Shown: positions 36,767 to 45,891 of the stretch, in pieces
Layout: each line of letters begins with the position of its first letter
How positions within the stretch are numbered: the stretch's first letter is position 1
Source: Halomicrobium urmianum
GTDB taxonomy: Archaea; Halobacteriota; Halobacteria; Halobacteriales; Haloarculaceae
Direction of reading: 5' to 3'
Length of the DNA: 64,000 nucleotides
NCBI RefSeq assembly: GCF_020217425.1
Contig: NZ_CP084090.1
Span: 1,364,001 to 1,428,000 of the forward strand
Notes under the pieces: model-generated
What the model saw: only the letters and a program-made list of their open reading frames with translations
What the model was told of the DNA's origin: nothing
Database searches by the model: none
Program-made: the position numbers and the translations under genes

Positions 36767-38095
36767 TCATGGGGTCACTGTCGCCGTGGACTCGGTTCCG
36801 TTCGCGGTCGCGTTCGCCTCGCTGTCCACCTGATAGGTGACGAACTCGACCCGCACTCGCGGGTTCCGGTCGGTCGCGTTCGCGATGCGGCGGTCGATGG
36901 CCTCGGCGATCGACGGCGGGTCGCCGCTCCCGGAACGACTGAGCGTGACGGTGACCGTCTCGTTCGGTCCCCAGGGGAGCACCCCGGCGTACTGGACGCG
37001 GACGGAGATCGGTTCGAGCCCCGCGTAGGCCGGTCGCTCCAGCGTCGCCTCGACTTGCTGGTCGACCGCCCGCTCGTACTCGATCTGCTGGACGGTCGCT
37101 ACCCCGACGCCGGCGACGAGCACCGCGAGCGCCAGCACGCTGGCCGCGGTGAGCGCGCGCCGCGTCGCGCCCTTGGGGAGGACGCTCCACTCCTCGTCCG
37201 CTCCGTAGCCAAGCGCCCGGAGGACGGCGATCGTCCCGGCGTTGACGACGAGCAGCGTCAGCGCGACGAGCGCCAGCGACCCCGCGGCGATCCGGGGCGC
37301 GTCCCAGACGGCGGCGACGCCGACGGTGGCGGCGGCCGGGACGAGCGCGGCTGCGATCATCACGCCGATAAGGGACGTCGGGCCCTTGGTCGCGATGCCG
37401 AACGCGGCGGCCGCGCCGGCGGCGAGGCCGATGACGACGGTCAGCAGCGACGGCGCGATCCGCAGCGCGATCAGTTCGATCGAGCCGACGTCCAGCCCTG
37501 CCGGGACGAAGCCGGCCGCCTTGACGCCGTAGGCGAACGCGGCGGCCCCGAGCATCGCCGTCGCCAGCCCGGCGACCTGGAGGGCGACGCTGTTGCGGAG
37601 CATCTGTCCGTCCCCGGTGATCGCGCCGACCGAGGCGGTCAGCACCGGGCCGACGATGGGCGCGATCACCATCGAGCCGACCACGACCGCGGGCGAGTCG
37701 ACCAGGAGCCCGGCGGTCGCGATGACCGCGCTCAGCAGGATCAGCGAGAGGAACGACCGCGCGTCGTGGCTGATGTCGTCGGCCTTGGCGCGGAGCTCCT
37801 GGCGGGTCAGCGGGTCGAAGTCCGTGGCGAACCGGTCCTGCAGCGCCTCGGAGCCCGGCGTCATCGCGACCTCGAGGCTGCCGACGACGGTGTACCGCTC
37901 CGGGTCGACGTCGGCCGCCTCGAGCCGGTCGAAGACGAACCCCACGGCGTCGGTCGGAACGGGGGCCTCGACGATCCACTGCTCCTCGCCGTCGCGCCAG
38001 GCCCGCTGCCGGACCGCGTCGATCCCCTTCTCGTCGAACGCGTCGAGCACCGCATCGAGGTCGTCGTCCGGGACGAGGACGCGGATCAGTCGCAC
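36767..38095 (-). CDS. DUF389 / TIGR00341-type membrane protein
   Basis: 442 aa from a GTG at 38095. N-terminal alpha/beta domain (VRLIRVLVPDDDLDAVLDAF), then a hydrophobic core of about seven segments carrying the DUF389 hallmark VVVGSMVIAPIVGPVLT and GVMIAAALVPAAATVG, and a C-terminal extracellular domain with many Asn/Thr. Function of the family is unknown; a transport role is suspected. No partner genes. Confidence 0.85.
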   Translation of the reverse strand: MRLIRVLVPDDDLDAVLDAFDEKGIDAVRQRAWRDGEEQWIVEAPVPTDAVGFVFDRLEAADVDPERYTVVGSLEVAMTPGSEALQDRFATDFDPLTRQELRAKADDISHDARSFLSLILLSAVIATAGLLVDSPAVVVGSMVIAPIVGPVLTASVGAITGDGQMLRNSVALQVAGLATAMLGAAAFAYGVKAAGFVPAGLDVGSIELIALRIAPSLLTVVIGLAAGAAAAFGIATKGPTSLIGVMIAAALVPAAATVGVAAVWDAPRIAAGSLALVALTLLVVNAGTIAVLRALGYGADEEWSVLPKGATRRALTAASVLALAVLVAGVGVATVQQIEYERAVDQQVEATLERPAYAGLEPISVRVQYAGVLPWGPNETVTVTLSRSGSGDPPSIAEAIDRRIANATDRNPRVRVEFVTYQVDSEANATANGTESTATVTP

Positions 38096-38197
38096 ACAGA
38101 TCGTAGGGTTGCCACCCGAAAAAGCGTTGTCTGGAGTGACTGTTCCGGGCAGTGAGAGGGGCGGCGGCTCCGGAGCGCCGCCAGGGCCGCTGCTCGC

Positions 38198-38587
38198 TCA
38201 GCCCCGTCCCAGGTCGAACTGCTCGTCAAGCCGCTCGCGGAGATCCCTGATCGTCTCCGCCTCGCCCTCCGAGGAGCCCTCCTGCTCGGCCAGCGCGCGG
38301 TCGACCTCGGCGGCCTCGCCGCGGGACAGCTGTACCTCGTGGGTGCCGTCCTCCTCGTCGCCGAACAGGTTCGACGGGTCCAGCGTGAGGATCCCGTCGT
38401 CGTCGCCGGGGTCCGACTCCTGGAAGTCGGGCTCCTGGAAGTCGAACTCCCGCTGCAGGAACTCACGGACGTTGAGCGCGCGCTCCTCCTCCGGTCCCGA
38501 CTCGGTGGCGATCTCCGTCGAGAGCGCGTTGATCACTTCCTGGGCCTCCGGCCGGTTCAGTTCGATGGTGGCGGTGTCGTCGGCCAT
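38198..38587 (-). CDS. Acidic conserved haloarchaeal protein
   Basis: 129 aa from the ATG at 38587 (MADDTATIELNRPEAQEVIN); a start ten codons further upstream is less likely. Strongly acidic and hydrophilic, no membrane segment or metal motif. The N-terminal 30 residues look like a small helical domain, the rest a charged helix. Not recognised. The TATA-like AATTATTG upstream (38597-38615) supports expression. Confidence 0.55.
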   Translation of the reverse strand: MADDTATIELNRPEAQEVINALSTEIATESGPEEERALNVREFLQREFDFQEPDFQESDPGDDDGILTLDPSNLFGDEEDGTHEVQLSRGEAAEVDRALAEQEGSSEGEAETIRDLRERLDEQFDLGRG

Positions 38588-38660
38588 GCTGATGCCTCGC
38601 TCAATTATTGTTGGCAAAGCAATAAATGGGTGTCCGCGGCCCGCGGGCGGACGCCGGCGA

Positions 38661-39133
38661 TCAGAAGGTGTGGGCCATCATGATCTCGTCGACCGCCTCG
38701 TCGTCGATAGTGTAGTGGTCCCGTCGGATTCCCTCGGTCTCCCAGTCGTACGCTTCGAGAAACGCCATCGCACGCTCGTTGTGCGCCGGGACGCTGTTGT
38801 ACACCTTGCGGTAGCCGTTGGCTTCGGCCCAGTCGAGACCCCGCTCCATCAGTCGGTCGCCGATGCCCTCCCGGCGGTGCTCCCCGCGCACGCCACGGTC
38901 AACTGGGCGATGTCCTGTAGCTTGTCGACCTGCGGCAGGTCCAGGTGCGTCCACCCCACCACTTCGCCGTCGACGGTCGCGACGAAGAACACCCGCGAGC
39001 TGACCGTGTTGTGCCGGTGGACGGTGTCGTCGTACAGCAGTTCCTCGGCGACGGTCTCCGCGACGACGTAGGGCTCGTCGTCGGTGGCGTCCCTGATCGC
39101 GTCGACGATTCCCTCGAAGTCGTCCTGCTTGGC
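38661..39133 (-). pseudogene. GNAT acetyltransferase, truncated by an IS and frameshifted
   Basis: Two reading frames together make one GNAT domain. The N-terminal frame (down to about 38890) reads FFVATVDGEVVGWTHLDL and DIAQLTVA; the C-terminal frame reads GEHRREGIGDRLMERGLDWA (acetyl-CoA pyrophosphate loop, R-x-x-G-I-G) to the stop. A single base is missing between them near 38890. The 5' end is lost: the IS6-type element abuts at 39134, and the apparent ATG at 39160 lies inside the element. Confidence 0.8.
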
Positions 39134-39831
39134 GGTAGTGTTCAGATTAGCTGATTCCATGCGAAGCTGAACGATTTGAGCCAGTCGTCGGCTGTGTCCG
39201 CTTCGGCGTTGCTGAAGCAGTTTGAGAACGAAGATGTCCGTCGTTTTATTTCTCGAAAGACACGTTCGACACTGTTTCGATTTCCATGGCGTTCATATCT
39301 GAAATCGAGGCCGTGTCGCTGGCAGGCGTCTTTCAGCGGTGTCGCACCATCGACGAGAAAGACGGCGTCGTCGACATCGTGTTTCTCGCGGAGCTCGGTG
39401 AAGAACGCACGAGCGAGAACGTTTGTTTTGGTCGGTTCAAGCTTTGTATGGAGTAATTCGTTCGTGTCTGGATCGACGGCAGCGTACAGCCAGTAGTGCT
39501 CGTCATCGAGTTGGATCACGGTTTCGTCGACCGCGACGTGATCCGGTTCTCGCCCATCCTGGGGCTGTAGATCGGCTTTGTGAACCCAGTTGTGAACGGT
39601 TGACCGAGCGCGTTGGACACCGAATACCTCAAGAAACGAGACAGTATTCGAAAGCGAGAGTCCAGCCAGATGCAACTGAATACTGAGCTTCATCAGTAGT
39701 CGCGGTGTCGCTTCTCGCTCCACAAACTCTAACTCGATCAGGTCCAAACAACCGCTGAGGCGGTCGGTTTTTGGCATAGAGCACTAAAAAACCGCATCTG
39801 CCTCACCTTTCAAGCTTATCTGAACACCGCC
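39134..39831 (-). mobile_element. IS6-family insertion sequence, second type
   Basis: About 698 bp with inverted ends GGTAGTGTTCAGAT (39134) and GGCGGTGTTCAGAT (read inward from 39831). Related to, but clearly different from, the 13.5/60.4 kb pair. Flanking octamers TGCTTGGC and TCGAGTTC do not match, so the insertion was followed by a deletion or rearrangement, in line with the missing 5' end of the adjacent GNAT gene. Confidence 0.85.
39142..39777 (-). CDS. IS6-family DDE transposase
   Basis: 211 aa, uninterrupted. DDE residues in VDETVIQLDD, FLVDGATPLKDA and GNRNSVERVFREIKRR; helix-turn-helix LSLSNTVSFLEVFGVQRARS. About 60 percent identical by eye to the transposase at 13550-14185, so a separate lineage of the same family. 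Likely functional as far as the reading frame shows. Confidence 0.92.
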   Translation of the reverse strand: MPKTDRLSGCLDLIELEFVEREATPRLLMKLSIQLHLAGLSLSNTVSFLEVFGVQRARSTVHNWVHKADLQPQDGREPDHVAVDETVIQLDDEHYWLYAAVDPDTNELLHTKLEPTKTNVLARAFFTELREKHDVDDAVFLVDGATPLKDACQRHGLDFRYERHGNRNSVERVFREIKRRTSSFSNCFSNAEADTADDWLKSFSFAWNQLI

Positions 39832-39917
39832 TCGAGTTCCCCCATAATACACGAACGTTCATGACGAACTCGGTTAGTTCTTGCTGAAGCGTCGCAGTCC
39901 GCGCGCGGGCTCACCTC

Positions 39918-41645
39918 TTACGAGAGGTGGCTGGCGATGGTGTCTGCGGTCGCCTCGCCGACGCCGTCGACGGCCAGCAGTTCGTCCTCGGAGGCCTCGC
40001 GCACGCCGTCGACGCTGCCGAACCGGCGGAGCAGACGCTTGCGTGTCTCCGGGCCGACGCCGGGCACCTCGTCCAGCGCGGTCCCCACGTCGTCGCGGAC
40101 AGTCTGGTGGTACTGGACGGCGAAGCGGTGGGCCTCGTCGCGGACCCGCTGGAGCAGATGGAGGCGCTCGTCGTCGTCCGCCCAGTCGCGGGTGCCCGAC
40201 GGCGTCACGACCAGTTCCTCCTCCTTGGCCAGCGCGACGGCGGGCACGTCCCACCCCGCCATCGCCAGCGCGTCGCGGGCCGCGCCGAGCTGTCCCTCAC
40301 CGCCGTCGATCAGCAGGAGGTCGGGATCCGGCCGGTCGTCGCGGCCCTCGACGGCGCGTTCGGCCCGCCAGCGGACGAGTTCTCGCATGTTGCCGTAGTC
40401 GTCGTTCTCCTCGGTGAGCTTCTTGCGGCGGTAGTCGGCCTTCTCCGGGCTCCCGTCGACGAAGGTCACGTTCGAGCCGACCACGGACGTCCCGTGGGCG
40501 TGGCTCACGTCGAACCCCTCGACGCGGTCGGCGGCGTCGAGGCCGAGCGCGTCGGCCAGCGCCGCCGTCTCGTCGCGGGCGGGACCGGACCGGCGGGCGT
40601 TCTTCAGCGCCAGGTCGACGAGCGTGGCCTCGCGGCCGGCGCCGGGGACGCGGACGTCGACGCCCTCGCCAGCGAGCCACTCGACGACGTCCCCGTCGGG
40701 CCGCTCCGAGCACAGCACCGCGTCGGGCAGGTCCCGCTCGGCGTAGTACTGCGTGACGAAGGCACCGAGCACCTCCCCGACGCCGTCGCCATCGGGAGCG
40801 TCCAGCCGGTGGCGCTCGCGGTCGACCAGCTGGCCGTCGCTGGCGTGGAGCCGGGCGACGGTGGCCCGCTCGCCCTCGCGGACCGCGCCGAGCACGTCCA
40901 TCGCGCGCTCGTCCCGTGTCGTCTGGACGGCGTCGTCGGCGTCGCCGTGCAGCGCCTGCACGGCTTCCAGTTTGTCTCGGAGGTTCGCCGCCCGCTCGAA
41001 GGACGCCTCCTGCGCGGCGGCCTCCATCTCCCGCCGGAGGGGGTCGGCGAGCACGCCCGTCTCGCCCTCGAAGAACCGCCGGACGCTCTCGACGTCCTCG
41101 GCGTAGGCGTCTTCGCTTATCTCGCCGGTACAGGGCGCGGTGCAGATCCCCATCTCGTAGTCCAGGCAGGGCCGCTCGCGACCCTGGTACTTGTGGTCCG
41201 AGCAGCCCCGCAGTCCGTAGGTCTCCCGGAGGGCCTTGACGACGGTCTCCACGCGACCCTTGTCGGTGAACGGGCCGTAGATGGTCGCCCCCTCCTCCGG
41301 GTCGCGAGTGACCTGGATCCGCGGGACGGGGTGGTCCGTCAGCTGGACCAGGGGATAGGACTTGTCGTCCTTCAGCCGGACGTTGTAGGGCGGCTGGTGG
41401 CGCTTGATGAGGTTGGCCTCCAGCAGCAGCGCCTGCGTCTCCGTGTCGGTGACGCTGTACTCGATCCCCTCGGCGCGCTCGACCATCCGCGCGATGCGGG
41501 TCGAGCGCGGGTCCGCGTACGACCGCACCCGGTCCCGCAGGTCGATGGCCTTCCCCACGTACAGCACCCGGTCGGCGACGAAGTGGTACACGCCGGGCTC
41601 GGTCGGCAGGTCGGCGGCCCGGTCGAGAACCGTCGCGGCGTCCAT
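39918..41645 (-). CDS. uvrC: Excinuclease ABC subunit C
   Basis: 575 aa. N-terminal GIY-YIG nuclease ([20 protein letters not shown]), a Cys-rich stretch ([20 protein letters not shown] and GICTAPC) matching the Fe-S cluster site of UvrC, a UVR domain near 200-230, the RNase H-like nuclease domain ([19 protein letters not shown]) and C-terminal HhH motifs ([13 protein letters not shown] and [13 protein letters not shown]). Makes both incisions in excision repair with UvrAB. Immediately downstream of the IS in genomic order, but intact. Confidence 0.97.
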   Translation of the reverse strand: MDAATVLDRAADLPTEPGVYHFVADRVLYVGKAIDLRDRVRSYADPRSTRIARMVERAEGIEYSVTDTETQALLLEANLIKRHQPPYNVRLKDDKSYPLVQLTDHPVPRIQVTRDPEEGATIYGPFTDKGRVETVVKALRETYGLRGCSDHKYQGRERPCLDYEMGICTAPCTGEISEDAYAEDVESVRRFFEGETGVLADPLRREMEAAAQEASFERAANLRDKLEAVQALHGDADDAVQTTRDERAMDVLGAVREGERATVARLHASDGQLVDRERHRLDAPDGDGVGEVLGAFVTQYYAERDLPDAVLCSERPDGDVVEWLAGEGVDVRVPGAGREATLVDLALKNARRSGPARDETAALADALGLDAADRVEGFDVSHAHGTSVVGSNVTFVDGSPEKADYRRKKLTEENDDYGNMRELVRWRAERAVEGRDDRPDPDLLLIDGGEGQLGAARDALAMAGWDVPAVALAKEEELVVTPSGTRDWADDDERLHLLQRVRDEAHRFAVQYHQTVRDDVGTALDEVPGVGPETRKRLLRRFGSVDGVREASEDELLAVDGVGEATADTIASHLS

Positions 41646-41728
41646 CGATCCTCCCTTTCCGCTCGACGGGGTTCAACGTCACGCACCGCGGACGCCCCGA
41701 CCGCAGGACGAGGGGCCCCGCCGCGCGT

Positions 41729-42391
41729 TCAGGACTCGCCGGGCCGGATCGCCCGCTCCAGCCTGTCGACGGGATCTGCCCCGGGCCCGTCGCCCGGTGA
41801 ACCGGCGGCGTCGACAGTCCCGTCCTCGTATCCGTCCGGCACGAATCCGTCGCCCCCGCTCCCGCCGTCACCGTCCGACAGCGACACTGTGACGTCCTCG
41901 TCGCCGGCGACCTCGACGACGAGGACACGCTCGCGCGTCCGGGCGTAGGCCCCGAGGAGGACGACCCCCACCAGCAGCGCCAGCGCCCCGACGACGGTCA
42001 CGACCTCGTCCAGGTGCGCCAGCAGGTCGAGCATCGTCTGCACGGTCGAGAGAACGCCGCCCATGCCGACGGCGCCGGTCCCGCTCGACAGCGAGACGTC
42101 GCCTATCAGCGAGTTCATGTCGATCGCCAGCCCGGCCCCGGTCAGCGCGAGGCCGACGACGACGACCTTCGCCGCGACGCCCAGGAGCCGGTCCTCGCCG
42201 GTCGCCCGCCGCTCGACGCCGGCCACGTTCGGTCGCTCGACGGCCTCGTAGTTGCTCCCCTCGGCGTCGGGCGTGAACGCCAGCACGCGGTGAGTCGTGA
42301 CCACGACGCCGCCGCCCCCGACCGTCACCCGCTCGACCGTCTCCTCGCCCTCGTAGAGTAGCTCTTCCGCCCGGTCGAGCCAGCGCGTCAT
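41729..42391 (-). CDS. Membrane protein with PH-like N-terminal domain
   Basis: 220 aa. Residues 5-65 (LLYEGEETVERVTVGGGGVV, then TTHRVLAFTP) look like a bacterial/archaeal PH domain; two membrane segments follow (about 72-92 and 128-150), then a second beta segment (RVLVVEVAGDEDVTVSLSD) and a Gly/Asp-rich tail. Family name not recalled with certainty. Function unknown. Confidence 0.65.
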   Translation of the reverse strand: MTRWLDRAEELLYEGEETVERVTVGGGGVVVTTHRVLAFTPDAEGSNYEAVERPNVAGVERRATGEDRLLGVAAKVVVVGLALTGAGLAIDMNSLIGDVSLSSGTGAVGMGGVLSTVQTMLDLLAHLDEVVTVVGALALLVGVVLLGAYARTRERVLVVEVAGDEDVTVSLSDGDGGSGGDGFVPDGYEDGTVDAAGSPGDGPGADPVDRLERAIRPGES

Positions 42392-42452
42392 ACCCTCCGC
42401 TCTCTCGCCGCGGGCCATGAACGCTCGGGGCCGATTATCAGCAGTGTAAATC

Positions 42453-42475
42453 GCCTCGGGGTCAAGCCCCGAGGC
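42453..42475 (-). ncRNA. Right-end hairpin of the IS200/IS605 element; candidate omega-RNA end
   Basis: GCCTCGGGG-TCAAG-CCCCGAGGC, a perfect 9-bp stem with 5-base loop, 20 bases beyond the tnpB stop. This is where IS200/IS605 right-end hairpins lie and where tnpB-associated guide RNAs terminate. The RNA itself would run from inside the 3' part of tnpB; its limits cannot be set from sequence alone. Confidence 0.55.
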
Positions 42476-42494
42476 TTTCGCGTGGACTCCCGTT

Positions 42495-43690
42495 CTATGC
42501 CTCAACCGAGGCAGGGGGGACGTACTCCCCGCTCACGTTCAGCGTCCCGCGATTCAAGCGCACATCTACGGGTGCGCCTCCATCGTCTGCGTTTTGCCGA
42601 CGACGGAGATACTGCAAACCGATGTGCTTGGAAGCGTTGTAGTCCGCGTGGTTCTCGTACCCGCACTGCTGACACTCGAACGACTCCCCGTTACGGTTAT
42701 CGTCGTGGGTAAACCCACACGTCGAGCAACGCTTCGACGTGTTGCGCGGGTCAACCTGTACGGCTTCAACACCGTGTTCTTCGGCCTTGTATTCGACGTA
42801 CTCGTAGAGGCGTCGGAACGCCCAGACGTGTTGCCACGTCGCCTCGGGGATGTTCTCCCGAATGTAGGTCAAGTCCTCGAACACGATGTGCGAACAGTCG
42901 GTCTCGACGGCCTCCTCGATAAGTTCGTTCGCCACCGTGTGCAGGTGTATCTCGAACCGTCCATACTCTTTCTGTCCGACTGACTCGATGTTTTCGTGGG
43001 CGTGACGAGAACCACACTGCTGGAGTGATGCACGACGTTTCTCGTATTCTCGTCGCCAGTGGTTGAACTCGTCTGCCGACCAGAATCGCCCCGTCGAAGC
43101 GACGGCGAGGTTGTTCACGCCCACATCCACACCAAGGACTGTTCTGTGCTTGGACTCGGATTCGGACGGTTCCTCGTCTGGTTCGACTTTCCGCATCGAA
43201 GCATGGAGATACCAGTCGCCGTCGCGGTACTGTAAGTGCGCCATCCGAAACTCGAAATCCGCGTCGGAGACGTACTTCGTCGGCGGTGTCTCCGAGTCGT
43301 CGGGGAGAATGTAGTTGCACTCGACGCGCCCGTCTACGGTCGAAAGCGAAACGTGGTCGCGGTGGAACGTCGCACTCCGCTTGTCGTAGACTGCGCTGTC
43401 TGCCGAGAAGTACGGTTGCGACGTGTTCTCGCCACGTTCGAGACGCCGCTTTTGACGGCCTCGACCGCCCTGCGAATCCCCTTCTGGACGAGATTCGCGG
43501 TGAGGTCTGTTTCGTCGCGGAGTCGGTCGTAGAGGGCGCGTTCGGCTTTGGCTTTCGAGGTGACGTGGTAGCCGTCGTCGCCGTGCCAGCACCAGTCGCT
43601 CGCGGTGTTGGCGCAGTGTTTGAACTGCTCGACAGTCTCTCGAAGCGAATCGTCGGCTCCTTCGGGAGTGTCGAGTTTGATGACGGCGGT
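42495..43690 (-). pseudogene. IS200/IS605 TnpB (OrfB), frameshifted
   Basis: The main frame from about 43435 to 42495 carries the RuvC-like nuclease (GVDVGVNNLAVAS, VFEDLTYI, NHADYNASKH) and the zinc finger CSTCG-CQQCG. The true N-terminus lies in another frame, readable as TAVIKLDTPEGADDSLRETV to LTANLVQKGIRRAVEAVKSG, and joins by a frameshift near 43435. No start codon is visible for that part. No tnpA is present. So a decayed element, unless the shift is programmed. The N-terminal 100 residues of the longer open frame are out of frame and meaningless. Confidence 0.85.
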
Positions 43691-43796
43691 ACGACGGTAT
43701 TCTACTGTGTTTCACATATATGGACGGTATTACTTATATGTTGGAGAGTCGGCCTGCCATCGTAGTGTGGTTTGTGTCATCGGTTGTCGGCTTCCT

Positions 43797-43817
43797 CCCC
43801 GACCTCAAGGGTCGGGG
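43797..43817. repeat. Hairpin with TCAAG loop beside the tnpB element
   Basis: CCCCGACC-TCAAG-GGTCGGGG, 8-bp stem, the same loop as the right-end hairpin at 42453-42475. May mark the left end of the same element or the remnant of another IS200/IS605 insertion. The AT-rich stretch 43700-43745 before it is a likely element end. Confidence 0.5.
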
Positions 43818-43930
43818 CATCCGCCTCGTATCGCCTGTGAACAGCCAGCCAGGGCTTTCTGGCTCGCTCCACTCGTCGATACAGGACACTCACTGCGTCC
43901 GCGCCGGTGCGGGAGGCGCTGGCACGGATA

Positions 43931-43975
43931 GTTAAGGCTCTTAACGGTGGCCATCTAGGGAGCCGATATGGCTCC
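43931..43975 (+). promoter_or_regulatory. Paired palindromes upstream of ilvE
   Basis: GTTAAG-GCT-CTTAAC (43931-43945) is followed 13 bases later by GGAGCC-GATAT-GGCTCC (43959-43975). The first overlaps a possible TATA/BRE region, and the second surrounds the ATG of a short upstream frame. Plausible operators for branched-chain amino acid control. Confidence 0.45.
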
Positions 43976-44030
43976 AGAGACACCGCGTGAACGGGGTACC
44001 GAGGCCGAACTCCGGGGGGACCGGCGATGA
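43968..44030 (+). CDS. Possible 20-residue upstream ORF of ilvE
   Basis: ATG at 43968 reads MAPETPRERGTEAELRGDRR and stops at TGA 44028-44030, which overlaps the ilvE ATG (ATGA). Such overlap would couple translation. No run of branched-chain codons, so classical attenuation is not indicated. Could equally be chance. Confidence 0.3.
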   Translation: MAPETPRERGTEAELRGDRR

Positions 44031-44968
44031 CCGACCGTCCGGAGATGTTCGAGGGCGTCGACCGCATCTGGCAGGACGGCGAGTTCGTCAACTTCGAGGA
44101 CGCGCAGGTCCACGTCCTGACCCACGCGCTCCACTACGGCACGGGCGTCTTCGAGGGCGTCCGGTGTTACGACACCGCCGAGGGGCCGGCCATCTTCCGG
44201 TGGGACGAGCACCTCGAGCGGCTCTACGAGTCGGCGAAGGTCTACGACATCGAGATCCCCTACGAGCCCGCGGAGCTGACCGAGGCGACGATCGAACTGA
44301 TCCGCAGCGAGGGGCTGGAATCCTGCTACATCCGACCGATCGCCTTCTACGGCTACGGCCCGCTGGGACTGAACCCCAGCGAGTCGCCCGTCGAGACCGC
44401 TATCGCGGCCTGGCCGTGGGGCGCTTACCTCGGGGAGGAGGCCCTCGAAGAAGGCGTCGACGTCGCCGTCTCCTCCTGGCGGAAGTACTCCTCCGACGAG
44501 ATCCCGACGAACGCCAAGACGACCGGTCCGTACGTCAACAGCGTCCTCGCGTCGCTGGAGGCGCGGGGCAACGGCTACACCGAGGCCGTCGTCCTCAACG
44601 AGGAGGGCAACGTCGCGGAGGGTCCCGGCGAGAACGTCTTCCTGGTGCGCGACGGAGAAATCTACACGACCGGTCTATCCGAGTCGATCCTCGACGGGAT
44701 CACCCGCCAGACCGCCATCACGCTCGCCGAGGACATGGGCTACGAGGTCCACGAGACGACCATCTCCCGGGGCGAACTGTACACCGCTGACGAGCTGTTC
44801 TTCACCGGGACGGCGGCAGAGGTGACGCCCATCCGCAGCGTTGACGGCAACCAGATCGGCGCCGGCACGAAGGGCCCGGTCACCGACGACCTCCAGTCGG
44901 CGTTCTTCGACCTCTTCGAGGAGCGGCCTGCCGAGTACGACGACTGGTTCACCGACGTCGAGGTGTAG
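44027..44968 (+). CDS. ilvE: Branched-chain amino acid aminotransferase
   Basis: 313 aa. Fold-type IV PLP enzyme: LHYGTGVFEGVRCYDT, the Schiff-base lysine in PTNAKTTGPYVNSVLA, EAVVLNEEGNVAEGPGENVF, and ELFFTGTAAEVTPI near the end. Interconverts Leu, Ile and Val with their 2-oxo acids. Length typical. Stands alone; its promoter contains two palindromes. Confidence 0.95.
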   Translation: MTDRPEMFEGVDRIWQDGEFVNFEDAQVHVLTHALHYGTGVFEGVRCYDTAEGPAIFRWDEHLERLYESAKVYDIEIPYEPAELTEATIELIRSEGLESCYIRPIAFYGYGPLGLNPSESPVETAIAAWPWGAYLGEEALEEGVDVAVSSWRKYSSDEIPTNAKTTGPYVNSVLASLEARGNGYTEAVVLNEEGNVAEGPGENVFLVRDGEIYTTGLSESILDGITRQTAITLAEDMGYEVHETTISRGELYTADELFFTGTAAEVTPIRSVDGNQIGAGTKGPVTDDLQSAFFDLFEERPAEYDDWFTDVEV

Positions 44969-45132
44969 CGGAATCGAACCGGGGGATCGACCCCGTCGCT
45001 CTGTCTCCGCAGCGAATCGACCACTCGCAAGCGTCCGGGGAAACGTATCGTCCGGCGCCTGAGAACACACCTGTCGTCGACGTTCACCGCCGTCGGCCTC
45101 GAGGCCCAGCGGCGACCGGAGCGCGGCCCGCT

Positions 45133-45807
45133 TCAGTCGTCCGTGGCCTCGCCCTCCTGGCCGTCCTGGGCGTTGATCGGGAGTTTGACGTTGTCCCGGT
45201 CGGAGTCGCCGAAGCCGGCCGAGAGGATCCGGGTCAGCGCGTCCTCGACGCGCTCGTTCAGTTCCTCGTACTCGTCGGGCTCGACCTCGACGACGTAGCC
45301 GGTGGTGATGTTCGGCGCGGTCGGGAGGAAGAGGACGTCTCGCCCGTCGTTGGTTGTCTTACCGGTCTTGAACGCGGTCATCCGCATCCCGTCCCAGGTT
45401 TCGATCTTCACGGGCTTCTGGAGTTCGTCGGTGCCCGAGACGGCCGTCTCGACGGCCATCTTCGACGCGTTGTACACCACCCGCAGCCCGGGGACCTGGT
45501 TCATGAGGTCGTCCAGCGCGCTCTCCATGAGATCGCCGAAGGCCGTCCGCATGAGATAGCCGATCGAGAACACGAGCAGCACGAACACGCCCAGCGTCGT
45601 CACGACCCGGATGAACGTGACGACGGCCTCCGCCTGGAGGTATCCGGGGAGGCCGAGATCGTTGAGCGTCGCGACGTTGATGTCGGCCGCGAACGGCAGT
45701 CCGGCCAGGATGCCGTAGAGGTACGCGAGGACGTAGATGGTGACCAGGACGGGGAGCAGGACGATGAGTCCGCTCGCGAAATCGCGCTTCCACGAGGCCG
45801 GCGCCAT
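45133..45807 (-). CDS. DUF502 membrane protein
   Basis: 224 aa from the ATG at 45807. Two membrane segments (about 10-32 and 60-85), then MNQVPGLRVVYNASKMAVET and FLPTAPNITTGYVVEV, the DUF502 pattern (plant homologues are the COV1 proteins). Function in archaea unknown. The C-terminus is acidic. An upstream extension to 45891 lacks hydrophobic logic. Confidence 0.88.
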   Translation of the reverse strand: MAPASWKRDFASGLIVLLPVLVTIYVLAYLYGILAGLPFAADINVATLNDLGLPGYLQAEAVVTFIRVVTTLGVFVLLVFSIGYLMRTAFGDLMESALDDLMNQVPGLRVVYNASKMAVETAVSGTDELQKPVKIETWDGMRMTAFKTGKTTNDGRDVLFLPTAPNITTGYVVEVEPDEYEELNERVEDALTRILSAGFGDSDRDNVKLPINAQDGQEGEATDD

Positions 45808-45891
45808 GTCAGCCGAGTGGCCCGCCCCGGTTATCAGCCTTCCCTTCTCCCACGCCACCGGGCGGGAGGCCGCTTCTGGTCCGCCCCTCAC

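Noticed and set aside
39126..39839. Exchange of flanks between the 39-kb IS and the other two IS6 copies
   Set aside because: The octamers TGCTTGGC and TCGAGTTC match neither pair in either orientation.
42495..43715. A complete 406-residue TnpB
   Set aside because: The first 100 codons are out of frame (Arg-rich nonsense); the genuine N-terminal sequence is in another frame, so the gene is broken.
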